Positions 45,331 to 53,990 of a DNA stretch of 64,000 nt are shown here, one piece after another. A program made the translations under genes and the position numbers. Source of the DNA: Anaerocolumna sp. (GTDB taxonomy: Bacteria > Bacillota > Clostridia > Lachnospirales > Lachnospiraceae); contig JAQSXJ010000070.1 of assembly GCA_029256725.1 (NCBI GenBank), positions 1-64,000 of the forward strand, in the 5' to 3' direction. How positions within the stretch are numbered: position 1 is the stretch's first letter; each line of letters begins with the position of its first letter. The notes under the pieces are model-generated. The model was not told where the DNA came from. It ran no database searches and saw nothing but the letters and a program-made list of their open reading frames with translations.

Positions 45331-46935
45331 ATGAGAGAATTTAAGATCCTAATAAGGCTTGTCTTAACGCAATTTCCTAATGTCTTTGATTTGTCCTTTG
45401 CTAAATTAGGAAAGAATAAAAAAAACATAAGCAGTGCCTTTAAGTTTATTATTCCAATTGCGTTCCTGCTCTTGTGCCTATTCTCCTTTTTTTACAGTTA
45501 TGGAATAGGATTTGGATTACAGATGGCAGGAAGAGTAAACATACTTATGGAACTGGCGGCGTTAACTGCATCTGTGGCGATTTTCTTTACCAGCATTTAT
45601 AAGATCAGAGGTATACTCTTTGACTTTAAGGATTTTGACTTTGTAATGTCTCTGCCGTTTAAGTTCATTACAGTTGCTATCAGCAGATTACTTTTACTCT
45701 ATCTAATAAATCTGCCAACAGTTCTGATAATTATGTGGCCGGCAGGAGTTGCCTATTGTATGTTGACGGGATGGGATAGCATATCCTTTTTTATGAATGT
45801 TGTGGGAGCACTTTTTATACCCTTTATACCGATTACCTTTGCTGCAGCAGTAGGAACGATTATCGCCTTTATTGCACAGGGATTCAGAAAGAGTAAAGTC
45901 ATAAACATAATATTGATGTTTACTGCACTGATTGGATTTATGGCAGCTTCTTTTTCAATGAATTCTGCGGGAAACAGATCGGCCCTTACAGCGGCTGCGG
46001 GGAACATAAGCAGCATATACCCACCGGCAGTTTTTTTTGAGAAGGGGATATGGGAGAAGAATCTGGTATATCTGCTGTTGTTTATATTTGTTTCAGTTGG
46101 AAGCCTCCTTCTATTTCTGCTCGTATTTACGAAATATTTTCTGCGATTAAATACTCTGCTCCTTATAAAAGCACCGTCGAGAGGTTATAAAACTGGTAAG
46201 ATCAAGGGGGGAACACCTTTTCAGGCATTGTTTATCAAGGAACTAAAGCGATATTTTGCATCGGTTAATTATGTTCTGAATACCGGTTTTGGTCCGGTCT
46301 TGCTAACGGTAATGTGTATTGTACAGCTGTTCTTAAAACCGGCTCAATTGGATGGGCTTCTTGGTATGGAAGGCTCAATAGATTACCTAAAACATTTTAT
46401 TCCGCAGTTTATCGGGTTTTGTATTGCTATGACATGCATCAGTGCAAGCTCTTTATCCCTGGAGGGTAAGAATCTGTGGCTGATAAAATCACTGCCGGTT
46501 ACGGCTGAAACTATCTTTAGAAGTAAAATAGTCTTAAATCTGGTAATGACGATTCCTTTTTGTATTATTGACGGAATACTGCTTGCAATTGGATTAAAAC
46601 TTGATTTATCAGAAGTTCTCTCACTGCTGATGCTGCCGATAGCGATAAGCTTTTATACCTCGGTATCTGGCTTGTATTTTAATCTGTTACTACCTAAGCT
46701 AGACTGGAGTACAGAGATTGCTGTTATTAAACAGAGTATAGCTGTTATGGTAACTATGTTTACAGGGGGTGGTCTGGTGATGCTGCCGGTAGTAACAGCT
46801 TTTTTCCTCCCAGGCATAACCTCACTGGCTGCTATAGGTATATCTTCGGTAATCATATTTATCATTACGGGAATTATATATACCTCACTTCTGAAAACGG
46901 GGCAGAAGAAGCTAATGTTATTGGGGAGTAACTAG
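45331..46935 (+). CDS. ABC transporter membrane subunit
   Basis: A 534-residue protein with about twelve hydrophobic helices (for example FIIPIAFLLLCLFSFFYSYGIGF, VLIIMWPAGVAYCML and FIPFIPITFAAAVGTIIAFIA), consistent with the large ABC-2-type permeases (EcsB/YtrC-like) paired with such ATPases. There is no extracellular sensor domain. Its TAG stop lies inside the left arm of the 165-bp structured repeat, so insertion of that repeat may have set the C terminus. Confidence 0.78.
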   Translation: MREFKILIRLVLTQFPNVFDLSFAKLGKNKKNISSAFKFIIPIAFLLLCLFSFFYSYGIGFGLQMAGRVNILMELAALTASVAIFFTSIYKIRGILFDFKDFDFVMSLPFKFITVAISRLLLLYLINLPTVLIIMWPAGVAYCMLTGWDSISFFMNVVGALFIPFIPITFAAAVGTIIAFIAQGFRKSKVINIILMFTALIGFMAASFSMNSAGNRSALTAAAGNISSIYPPAVFFEKGIWEKNLVYLLLFIFVSVGSLLLFLLVFTKYFLRLNTLLLIKAPSRGYKTGKIKGGTPFQALFIKELKRYFASVNYVLNTGFGPVLLTVMCIVQLFLKPAQLDGLLGMEGSIDYLKHFIPQFIGFCIAMTCISASSLSLEGKNLWLIKSLPVTAETIFRSKIVLNLVMTIPFCIIDGILLAIGLKLDLSEVLSLLMLPIAISFYTSVSGLYFNLLLPKLDWSTEIAVIKQSIAVMVTMFTGGGLVMLPVVTAFFLPGITSLAAIGISSVIIFIITGIIYTSLLKTGQKKLMLLGSN

Positions 46936-47096
46936 TACTACCTTGCATAAATTTCACTTAATTCAGCACCCGCTATTTGTGCCGAAGCCGCGTTGTTGTC
47001 ATTCGGCGTAGGAACCGCTACGCCTCATTCCTCCGCCTTGCCTCAGCACAAATATCAGGCACTGATATTAAGTGAAATTTACGCAAGGCAGTACTA
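46932..47096. repeat. 165-bp structured inverted-repeat element
   Basis: Terminal arms of about 30 bases (from CTAGTACTACCTTGC to GCAAGGCAGTACTAG) pair except at two positions, both of which are G-U in minus-strand RNA. Inside are ATTTGTGC/GCACAAAT and GGCGTA/TACGCC stems, so the whole can fold as a multibranched structure. The right end recurs at 50102-50152. No open reading frame of note, so likely a MITE-type or RNA-structured repeat. Confidence 0.8.
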
Positions 47097-47136
47097 GGGT
47101 GTGTCTGAAAACTACTTGTTATGAAAAGAGGTTACA

Positions 47137-47421
47137 ATGAATGATGTGTTTAAAGCCTTGTCCGACTCAACCAGGCGAAAAATATTGGAATTACTGGCGA
47201 AAAAGGATATGAATGCGGGTGAGATTGCGGATTATTTCAATATCAGCAAGCCTTCTATAAGCCATCATCTTACTATACTTAAAAATGCAGATTTAATCAG
47301 CGATGAAAGAAAGGGACAGAATATTGTGTATTCACTGAATACAACTGTATTCCAGGATGTAGTAAGATGGTTTTTTGATATAACAAAGAGTGACGGAGAG
47401 GAAGAGAAAAGCAATGAGTAA
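47137..47421 (+). CDS. sdpR: ArsR-family repressor, SdpR-like
   Basis: A 94-residue winged-helix protein: FKALSDSTRRKILELLAKKDMNAGEIADYFNISKPSISHHLTILKNADLI. It lacks the metal-binding cysteines of true arsenic sensors, and the C terminus VVRWFFDITK resembles SdpR of Bacillus subtilis. It overlaps sdpI by eight bases, matching the sdpRI arrangement where SdpR represses until SdpI sequesters it at the membrane. Confidence 0.85.
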   Translation: MNDVFKALSDSTRRKILELLAKKDMNAGEIADYFNISKPSISHHLTILKNADLISDERKGQNIVYSLNTTVFQDVVRWFFDITKSDGEEEKSNE

Positions 47422-48049
47422 AAAAGGACAGATAATATTATGGATTATAACACTGGTATCCTTTGCGGGAATTCTTGCAGTTTATCATAAACTTCCTGAG
47501 AGGGTTCCTATTCATTGGGACAGTAACTGGGAGGTAGATGGTACGGCAAGTAAAAATATGATGTTTCTTATCGGTGCTATACCGGCTCTTGCTAACGGTT
47601 TATTTTATCTTCTTCCAGTTATTGACCCAAGAAGGAAAAATTACGATGCTAAAACATATGGTCTAATGAAAGCTGTTATTGTTCTTTTATTTGTATTTAT
47701 ATCCTGGGCTACGGTAGTCAGCGCACTGAAACTGGGGATAAATGATAAATTGCTGTTATCATTTATAATAGGCATTACCTTTATCATAATGGGCAATTAT
47801 TTACCGAAGGTTAAGAGTAATTTCTTCATTGGAATAAAAAATCCCTGGGCATTGTCTGATGCAACTATCTGGCGTAAGACCCATAAGGTGGGAGGTTATC
47901 TCTTTCTTATTATTGGATTATTAATGCTTCCCATGGGAATAATAAACACTTCACTTTATAGTAATATTATTTTCTGGCTGCTGCTAATAGGTATTGCAGC
48001 GGTAAATATCTATTCTTATATACTGTATAGAAAGAATATAAGAGCTTAA
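47414..48049 (+). CDS. sdpI: SdpI-family membrane protein (DUF1648)
   Basis: About 211 residues with six membrane helices. The N-terminal DUF1648 motif LPERVPIHWDSNWEVDGTASK and the C-terminal SdpI signature NFFIGIKNPWALSDATIWRKTHKVGGYLF are clear. SdpI confers immunity to the SdpC killing peptide and acts as its signal receptor in B. subtilis. ATG 47414 overlaps the end of sdpR. No sdpABC toxin genes lie in the window. Confidence 0.87.
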   Translation: MSKKGQIILWIITLVSFAGILAVYHKLPERVPIHWDSNWEVDGTASKNMMFLIGAIPALANGLFYLLPVIDPRRKNYDAKTYGLMKAVIVLLFVFISWATVVSALKLGINDKLLLSFIIGITFIIMGNYLPKVKSNFFIGIKNPWALSDATIWRKTHKVGGYLFLIIGLLMLPMGIINTSLYSNIIFWLLLIGIAAVNIYSYILYRKNIRA

Positions 48050-48222
48050 GGAGTTAATTTATAGAAACTATTAATACAGCTGATAAATTAAATGTCCTGT
48101 GGTTATTTCCTGTATTACCATTTTTATGAAAGGACTAGTTGTTAATGAATGAAGTAAAGTATCTTTTAGAAAAATTCATGTTTAGATGTAATAAGGTTTC
48201 CTGAGATTGAATCATAACATAC

Positions 48223-48270
48223 ATAAAAGCAGTTGAAAATGTAATAACATACAATTTTAACTGCTTTTAT
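48223..48270 (+). terminator. Terminator after sdpI
   Basis: ATAAAAGCAGTTGAAAAT pairs with ATTTTAACTGCTTTTAT (one bulge), about 170 bases after the sdpI stop, followed by an AT-rich stretch. The remaining 587-base gap holds hairpin copy F. Confidence 0.65.
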
Positions 48271-48317
48271 ATTGTAATTGCCTTACTATAACAGCAACTA
48301 AATTCTGTATAGTACTT

Positions 48318-48620
48318 GAGAGTCAAAAGTTCTAATTGATTTAACGTGCTAAAGTTAATTTAATACGATTTTAGGAAAAATACACAAAACAGAAAGAACG
48401 AATGCGCCTATGGAAGGGGATTAGAAGTCCTTTTCTCTGAATATTTGGTGCTATATTCTAAAACAGATTGTTTGAGCGTTAGCGAGTTATCTGGTTTAGA
48501 ATATGCCCAGCACAAAATATCCAGAGAATTAGGACTTCTTATCCCTTGAAATGAAGCATGAGTTTTTCTGTTTTGTGTATTTTTCCGTCCGTATGACAAC
48601 AAAAAAGAACTTTTGACTCT
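48318..48620 (-). repeat. Covarying hairpin element, long form (copy F)
   Basis: A 303-base element with GAGAGTCAAAAGTT and AACTTTTGACTCT ends. The middle stem is a perfect 22-bp pair (48374-48395 with 48565-48586), and an inner hairpin runs from about 48415 to 48547. Reverse-complemented it is close to copy C throughout, including the stretches between the terminal repeats and the stem. It lies 16 bases past the argH stop. Confidence 0.88.
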
Positions 48621-48636
48621 ATGATGTATAATAATT

Positions 48637-50013
48637 TTAGAGACTTTTCAGGAAATTCTCATTGCTTAAGATAGCATCCTTCATAGCTTCTAATCCCGGT
48701 GCACCTTTTGTATTACGTTTTTCTACACAGGTCTTTAAAGATATGGCATCATAGATGTCGGATTCAAATACCGGCGAAATGGATTTGAACTCATCAAGGC
48801 TTAAATCATCTAAGGAAATATTTTTGTTTATACAGTAGATCACCAGCTGACCAATTATACCATGTGCATCGCGGAAAGGTACGCCATGATTAACAAGGTA
48901 ATCAGCAGCATCTGTTGCATTGGTAAATCCGCCTTTCGCACTGGTGGCCATTTTATCCCGGTTAAAGACAGTAGTCTGCAGCATATCTGTAAATAGCTTT
49001 ATACAGCCCTTCACTGTATCAATGGCATCAAAGGTCAATTCCTTGTCCTCCTGCATATCCTTATTGTAAGCAAGGGGCAGCCCCTTCATTGTAGTCAGCA
49101 GTGAAACCAGACTTCCGTATACCCTTCCGGTCTTGCCCCTTATAAGCTCTGCAATATCAGGGTTTTTCTTTTGAGGCATAATGCTGCTTCCGGTGGAATA
49201 AGCATCGTCCAGTTCAATGAATTGATATTCATTGGAATTCCATATGATGATTTCCTCACAGAAACGGCTTAGATGCATCATAATAATAGAGAAGGCACTT
49301 AAACTCTCAATCAGATAATCTCTGTCTGAAACTGAGTCCATACTGTTATTTGTAGCACCGTAAAAGCCAAGGAGTTCCGCGGAATATTCCCGGTCCAGAG
49401 GATAGGTGGTTCCTGCCAGTGCACCTGCTCCTAAAGGTGAATAATTAAGTCTTTCAATAATATCTGACAACCGGAGATAATCCCTTTTAAACATCTCAAA
49501 ATATGCACCAACATGATGAGCTAATGTAACTGGTTGTGCTTTCTGAAGATGGGTAAAGCCAGGCATATAAGTATCAAGGTGCTCTTTCATAAGCTTTAGA
49601 AGTACTTCTAAGAGTTCTTTTGTAAGTTCTTTGATACTTAAAAGCTCCTTCCTTGTATATAACTTCATATCAAGAGCTACCTGATCATTACGGCTTCTTC
49701 CGGTATGGAGCTTCTTACCAATATCGCCGGTTCGATCTATAAGGATTGATTCTATAAAGCTGTGAATATCTTCTTTTGATTCATCAAAAAGTAGTTTTCC
49801 CTCTGTTATTTCAAGCTTTATATTTCCTAACTCTTTTATAATTGTATCCTTTTCCTGTTCACTAAGGATTCCCTGTTTGGCCAGCATGGTTACGTGGGCC
49901 ACACTGCCTTCTATGTCTTCTTTATAGAACTTGCAGTCAAAGGAGAGGGAGGCATTGAAATTATGGACTAATTTATTGGTTTCTTTTGTAAAACGTCCGC
50001 CCCAGAGCTTCAT
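48637..50013 (-). CDS. argH: Argininosuccinate lyase
   Basis: Final enzyme of arginine synthesis, releasing arginine and fumarate. The superfamily signature with the flexible catalytic serine loop is [46 protein letters not shown] and the start [13 protein letters not shown] are diagnostic. I prefer ATG at 50013 (GAGG about seven bases upstream) giving 458 residues, over the upstream frame to 50106 that would run through the repeat fragment. It is separated by 35 kb from the other arg genes but shares a leader 14-mer with argG. Confidence 0.96.
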   Translation of the reverse strand: MKLWGGRFTKETNKLVHNFNASLSFDCKFYKEDIEGSVAHVTMLAKQGILSEQEKDTIIKELGNIKLEITEGKLLFDESKEDIHSFIESILIDRTGDIGKKLHTGRSRNDQVALDMKLYTRKELLSIKELTKELLEVLLKLMKEHLDTYMPGFTHLQKAQPVTLAHHVGAYFEMFKRDYLRLSDIIERLNYSPLGAGALAGTTYPLDREYSAELLGFYGATNNSMDSVSDRDYLIESLSAFSIIMMHLSRFCEEIIIWNSNEYQFIELDDAYSTGSSIMPQKKNPDIAELIRGKTGRVYGSLVSLLTTMKGLPLAYNKDMQEDKELTFDAIDTVKGCIKLFTDMLQTTVFNRDKMATSAKGGFTNATDAADYLVNHGVPFRDAHGIIGQLVIYCINKNISLDDLSLDEFKSISPVFESDIYDAISLKTCVEKRNTKGAPGLEAMKDAILSNENFLKSL

Positions 50014-50073
50014 GGTAGTACCTCGTTCTTTCATAATGTATGTGTTAATAATTAATTTAATTATACAATAAAT

Positions 50074-50087
50074 ATTATAAATATACA
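50074..50087 (-). promoter_or_regulatory. Possible arginine-repressor box upstream of argH
   Basis: ATTATAAATATACA, identical to 8444-8457 upstream of argG and at a similar distance from the start. Low information because it is AT-rich. Confidence 0.35.
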
Positions 50088-50101
50088 AGTACGTATAAAG
50101 C

Positions 50102-50152
50102 CGCAAATATCAGGCACTGATATTAAGAAAAATTTTCGCAAGGCAGTACTAG
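50102..50152 (+). repeat. Right-end fragment of the 165-bp element
   Basis: CAAATATCAGGCACTGATAT and GCAAGGCAGTACTAG match 47048-47096 with the same spacing but a mutated middle. The left arm is missing. It lies about 90 bases upstream of the argH start. The rest of this 311-base gap holds only the M32 gene's hairpin terminator. Confidence 0.8.
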
Positions 50153-50230
50153 TGTATAAAAATACTCTGCAATTATAGAAAACACTTTACTCCTGGTAAT
50201 TGTTTTATGATACTAATAGATAGAATATAG

Positions 50231-50277
50231 AACAGGAGTGCAACGCACATTTTAATCTGTACACAGCACTCCTGTTT
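50231..50277. terminator. Hairpin after the M32 carboxypeptidase gene
   Basis: AACAGGAGTGC and GCACTCCTGTT form an 11-bp stem with a 24-base loop between the M32 gene and argH. Probably a terminator for the minus-strand M32 transcript. Confidence 0.6.
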
Positions 50278-50324
50278 AATGAATTATTGTGTCTTATTGC
50301 ATTAAATGACAATAAGAAATTTAA

Positions 50325-51833
50325 TTAATCTAATTGATACAGCTTAGTATATTTATCAGTAAGATATGCAACGAAATAATCCGCATTCAAGTCTTCCTGC
50401 ATCATATCTGTAAGAAGCTCAGAGGTATTCTTTGTAGCTCCGTACTTGTGAATATGCTCCTTTAAGAAATCCAGAATAGGTGTTAAGTTTCCAAGGCGTA
50501 AGGTTTCTTCTACAGGAATCACTTTTTCCATATGGCTGTATATCTGGGCAGAGATGGCACTTCCTAATGCATAAGAAGGGAAGTAACCGAAGCTTCCGCC
50601 GGCCCAGTGGATATCCTGTAAGATTCCCTCACCGTCGTGAGAAGGTTCTATTCCTAAGTACTCCTTGTACTTTTTATTCCAGATTGCAGGTAATTCATTA
50701 ACCGGTATATCCCCTTCAAATATCATTTTCTCAATTTCATAACGGATGATTACATGTAGTGAATAAGATAATTCATCTGCTTCTGTACGGATAGGTCCGG
50801 TTTCGGATTTGTTGATTCCGGCGATGAACTGATCTAAGGATATCTCCTTTAACTGTTCAGGAAAGGTTTCTTGTAATTTGGAATATACAGGAGTCCAGAA
50901 GGCTTTGCTTCTTCCCAGCATATTTTCAAAGAAACGGGATTGGGACTCATGAATTCCCATAGAACTGCCGCCACCTACAGGTGTTAAGGAAATATCATCT
51001 GCTATGTTCATCTCATAAATACCATGTCCGCTTTCATGGATTACGGAAAAAATGGAACTTTCAAGGTTATTGGAATGAATATGGGTGGTAATACGGACAT
51101 CCTTATTATGCAGATTTGTGGTAAAGGGATGGGCACTTTCTGCAAGAACACCTCTTGAATAATCATATCCTACATAAGCACTGATATATCTGGCAAACTC
51201 TAACTGTTTTTCTTTATCGAACTCTTTGTAATTATAGGATTTATCAATAAGGTCTTTTTTCTCTTCTACCTTTTTCATAAGAGGAACTAAGGATTCTTTT
51301 ATTTTATTGAAGAAGATATCCAGTTTATCCATGGAAAAGCCCTCTTCATAATCGTTAAGCAGGATATCATAAAGTTTTTCATCCCCTTTTTTACGATAGG
51401 AAGCGAATTTTTTCTGGTATTTGATAATTTCACCTAGGGTAGGAGCGAATTCTTCAAAGGATTTATTTTTTTTAGCCTTTGACCAGATTCCGGGAGCCAT
51501 AGCTGTAAGTTCACTATAAGCTCTGTATTCTTCAGGAGGAATGAACTCCATCTGTTCATAGGACTTCTTTAAATTTTTTACAATTGCTTTCTGGTTGAAA
51601 TCCAGTTGGTTCCATTCTGCATCTTCTGAGAGAACCTTAAGCAAGTCTCTTACTTCATCATTAATAAGGGCATTAAAATATTCAGTGGATATAACACCAA
51701 TGGCTTTTGAAGTATTCTCTGCTGCGCTTTCCGGAGCCAGAGTTTCATTATCCCATTCAAATAAGGTAAGGGCCTGGCGAAAGGCCATTTGTTTTTCAAT
51801 ATATAAGCTTAATTTATCATATGCCTGACTCAT
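50325..51833 (-). CDS. Thermostable carboxypeptidase 1 (peptidase M32)
   Basis: A zinc metallocarboxypeptidase of the Taq family removing C-terminal residues from peptides in the cytoplasm. The zinc motif HESGHGIYE (HExxH) and DHHR-like segments SLTPVGGGSSMGIHESQSRFFENMLGR, ETGPIRTEADELSYSLHVIIRYEIE and QDIHWAGGSFGYFPSYALGS are all present. It has 502 residues, full length. The start at 51833 has AAAGGAG upstream. Single gene. Confidence 0.95.
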   Translation of the reverse strand: MSQAYDKLSLYIEKQMAFRQALTLFEWDNETLAPESAAENTSKAIGVISTEYFNALINDEVRDLLKVLSEDAEWNQLDFNQKAIVKNLKKSYEQMEFIPPEEYRAYSELTAMAPGIWSKAKKNKSFEEFAPTLGEIIKYQKKFASYRKKGDEKLYDILLNDYEEGFSMDKLDIFFNKIKESLVPLMKKVEEKKDLIDKSYNYKEFDKEKQLEFARYISAYVGYDYSRGVLAESAHPFTTNLHNKDVRITTHIHSNNLESSIFSVIHESGHGIYEMNIADDISLTPVGGGSSMGIHESQSRFFENMLGRSKAFWTPVYSKLQETFPEQLKEISLDQFIAGINKSETGPIRTEADELSYSLHVIIRYEIEKMIFEGDIPVNELPAIWNKKYKEYLGIEPSHDGEGILQDIHWAGGSFGYFPSYALGSAISAQIYSHMEKVIPVEETLRLGNLTPILDFLKEHIHKYGATKNTSELLTDMMQEDLNADYFVAYLTDKYTKLYQLD

Positions 51834-51924
51834 ATAACATCTCCTTTAACTATTAATATTTTCCAGTATAACATAATAATTTTTTTGTTCAACTGGTATT
51901 CTGTATAAAACATATAAGAAAGGG

Positions 51925-52113
51925 ATAATCTGGTTACTGTTCACAGGCCACTAACGCGACGTGTTTTTTGTGAATGTAGCAAAGCGAAAGTCACAGAAAA
52001 CCGGAGAATTGCAGTGCCAAAACGCCGCTTTTGCGTTTTGTGTGCATCGCAAAACGTGTTACTGGTCACGGAGATGCTGTATTTTGCAGTGGAGTGAACA
52101 GTAACATAATCTG
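51925..52113. mobile_element. 173-bp MITE with 8-bp target-site duplication
   Basis: ATAATCTG is repeated at 51925-51932 and 52106-52113. It flanks a 173-base element that starts GTTACTGTTCAC and ends GTGAACAGTAAC, a perfect 12-bp terminal inverted repeat extending imperfectly further (CCACT/AGTG). It has no transposase. An 8-bp duplication is typical of several IS families (for example IS4-, IS256- or ISL3-like). It sits 200 bases upstream of enolase in a gap otherwise holding a small hairpin (52250-52286). Confidence 0.85.
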
Positions 52114-52308
52114 GAATAGACGGCACCGATTTCGTATATCATATGATTACCGAGCAAAATGAAATATATTCAGGTGCTATGAAGCCCGGTAATGAATTAT
52201 CAAACGTAAAGTAACAAATAATAATTAGGTGCGTTTGAGAGATATATAAGTTGAATTGAGTTTTAAGGAAAAAATTCAGATTCAACATATATTGGAAAGG
52301 AGTTAGTA

Positions 52309-53616
52309 ATGAAGAAACATTTTGAGATTGAAAAAGTAGTAGGAAGGGAAATACTGGATTCCAGAGGAAATCCTACAGTAGAGGTTGAGGTACTCTTAGC
52401 TGACGGAAGTCTTGGAAGAGCAGCAGTGCCATCAGGAGCCTCTACCGGAGCTTTTGAAGCAGTGGAACTCAGAGATAACGACAAAAAGAGATACTTAGGC
52501 AATGGTGTAAAAAAAGCAGTAGACAATGTAAACAAGGTTATTGCAAAAGAAATTACAGGTCTCAACGCCCTTAATCAGGTTGAAGTCGACCGAAAAATGA
52601 TTGAAGCAGATGGCACAGACAATAAGGGAAAATTAGGTGCCAATGCTATTCTTGGCGCCTCTCTGGCGACTGCCAAAGCAGCAGCCCAGTCCTTACATCT
52701 ACCTCTATACCAGTATATCGGCGGCGTCAATGCCAAGGTGTTGCCAGTTCCCATGATGAACATTATCAATGGAGGAAAACATGCAGATTCCAGTTTAAAT
52801 ATACAGGAATTTATGATTATGCCAATCGGAGCAAAGTGTTTCTCAGAAGGACTTGAGTGGAGTACAACAGTATTCCATACCTTAAAGAAATTATTAAAGA
52901 GCCAGGGATTTGTCACAGCAGTAGGAGATGAAGGTGGGTTTGCACCTAAGTTTGGAAGCGATGAAGAAGCCCTTAATTATATTGTAAGAGCAATCGGAGA
53001 AGCTGGGTATGAGTCCGGTAAGGATTTCTGTATCGCCATGGACGTTGCTTCAACTGAAATGTATGAAGAAGCGAAAAAGGCAGGAAGAGAAGGAGAGTAT
53101 CTCTTCTGGAAAGCGGGAGAGTATAAAAGTGTTGATACCATGATTGACTATCTGGAGGACCTATGTAACAGATATCCTATTATGTCCATTGAAGACGGAC
53201 TTGCAGAAGAAGATTTTAATGGTTGGGGAAAACTTACGAAAAGACTTGGAAACCGCATACAGCTGGTAGGAGATGATTTATTCGTAACCAATACCAAAAG
53301 AATCGAAAAAGGCATCGACAGAAACATCTCTAATTCTGTTCTCATTAAATTTAATCAGATCGGAACCTTAACAGAGACTCTGGAGGCTATTGAAATGGCT
53401 AAGAATAACAAATGGACAGCAATTGTATCCCATCGTTCCGGTGAGACAGAAGATGTTACCCTGGCAGATATAGCAGTGGCAACGAATGCCGGACAGATCA
53501 AAACAGGAGCACCTTCAAGAAGTGACAGAGTTGCCAAATACAATAGACTGCTTAGAATTGAAGAACAGTTAGGTGATATCAGTGTATATCCCGGAAAGAA
53601 ATGTTTTCAGATATAA
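52309..53616 (+). CDS. eno: Enolase
   Basis: Glycolytic enzyme interconverting 2-phosphoglycerate and phosphoenolpyruvate. Landmarks: [16 protein letters not shown] and [16 protein letters not shown] at the N terminus, the catalytic glutamates in [10 protein letters not shown], metal ligands in [19 protein letters not shown] and [11 protein letters not shown], the catalytic lysine in [14 protein letters not shown], and [18 protein letters not shown]. It has 435 residues, normal length. GGAAAGGAG precedes ATG 52309. It stands alone, not with other glycolytic genes, which hints at a second enolase elsewhere; that cannot be tested here. Confidence 0.97.
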   Translation: MKKHFEIEKVVGREILDSRGNPTVEVEVLLADGSLGRAAVPSGASTGAFEAVELRDNDKKRYLGNGVKKAVDNVNKVIAKEITGLNALNQVEVDRKMIEADGTDNKGKLGANAILGASLATAKAAAQSLHLPLYQYIGGVNAKVLPVPMMNIINGGKHADSSLNIQEFMIMPIGAKCFSEGLEWSTTVFHTLKKLLKSQGFVTAVGDEGGFAPKFGSDEEALNYIVRAIGEAGYESGKDFCIAMDVASTEMYEEAKKAGREGEYLFWKAGEYKSVDTMIDYLEDLCNRYPIMSIEDGLAEEDFNGWGKLTKRLGNRIQLVGDDLFVTNTKRIEKGIDRNISNSVLIKFNQIGTLTETLEAIEMAKNNKWTAIVSHRSGETEDVTLADIAVATNAGQIKTGAPSRSDRVAKYNRLLRIEEQLGDISVYPGKKCFQI

Positions 53617-53623
53617 TTAAAAT

Positions 53624-53665
53624 AAGAGCTCCTATACTTTTCCTATGAAAAGCAGGAGCTCTTTT
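53624..53665 (+). terminator. Rho-independent terminator after enolase
   Basis: AAGAGCTCCT and AGGAGCTCTT form a 10-bp stem; TTTT follows. Confidence 0.85.
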
Positions 53666-53678
53666 ATGAATAAAACCA

Positions 53679-53882
53679 TTACTTTAAGGGAACTGTGTAG
53701 GCTTGATTTACATTATAACGAAATCCCTTAATTATGTTACCGCTTATTAGCTTATGTGCATCCCTGGGGCATAAATCTACATCCATTGTATAAATCAAAT
53801 GGTCGTAGATGGTGCTGATAAATAGCATACTATCATCATAGGGAGCGAGATCTCTTTTTTTACGCAATTCGTATGCATCCAT
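53679..53882 (-). CDS. Small hypothetical protein
   Basis: A 67-residue soluble protein MDAYELRKKRDLAPYDDSML ... with no signal peptide or membrane segment and no family I recognise. The start at 53882 has AAGGG nine bases upstream; the in-frame extension to 53939 lacks a ribosome site. It lies between enolase and the P-type ATPase on the ATPase's strand, 110 bases after it, so the two might be cotranscribed. Confidence 0.55.
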   Translation of the reverse strand: MDAYELRKKRDLAPYDDSMLFISTIYDHLIYTMDVDLCPRDAHKLISGNIIKGFRYNVNQAYTVPLK

Positions 53883-53990
53883 AATTATCACCCTTCTTAT
53901 CTTACGAAATAACTGTATACTTCCTTCATTTAATGACATTATAACCGTTCATCCTACATTTTTCAATCACCCTGTGTAATATTTACTACC

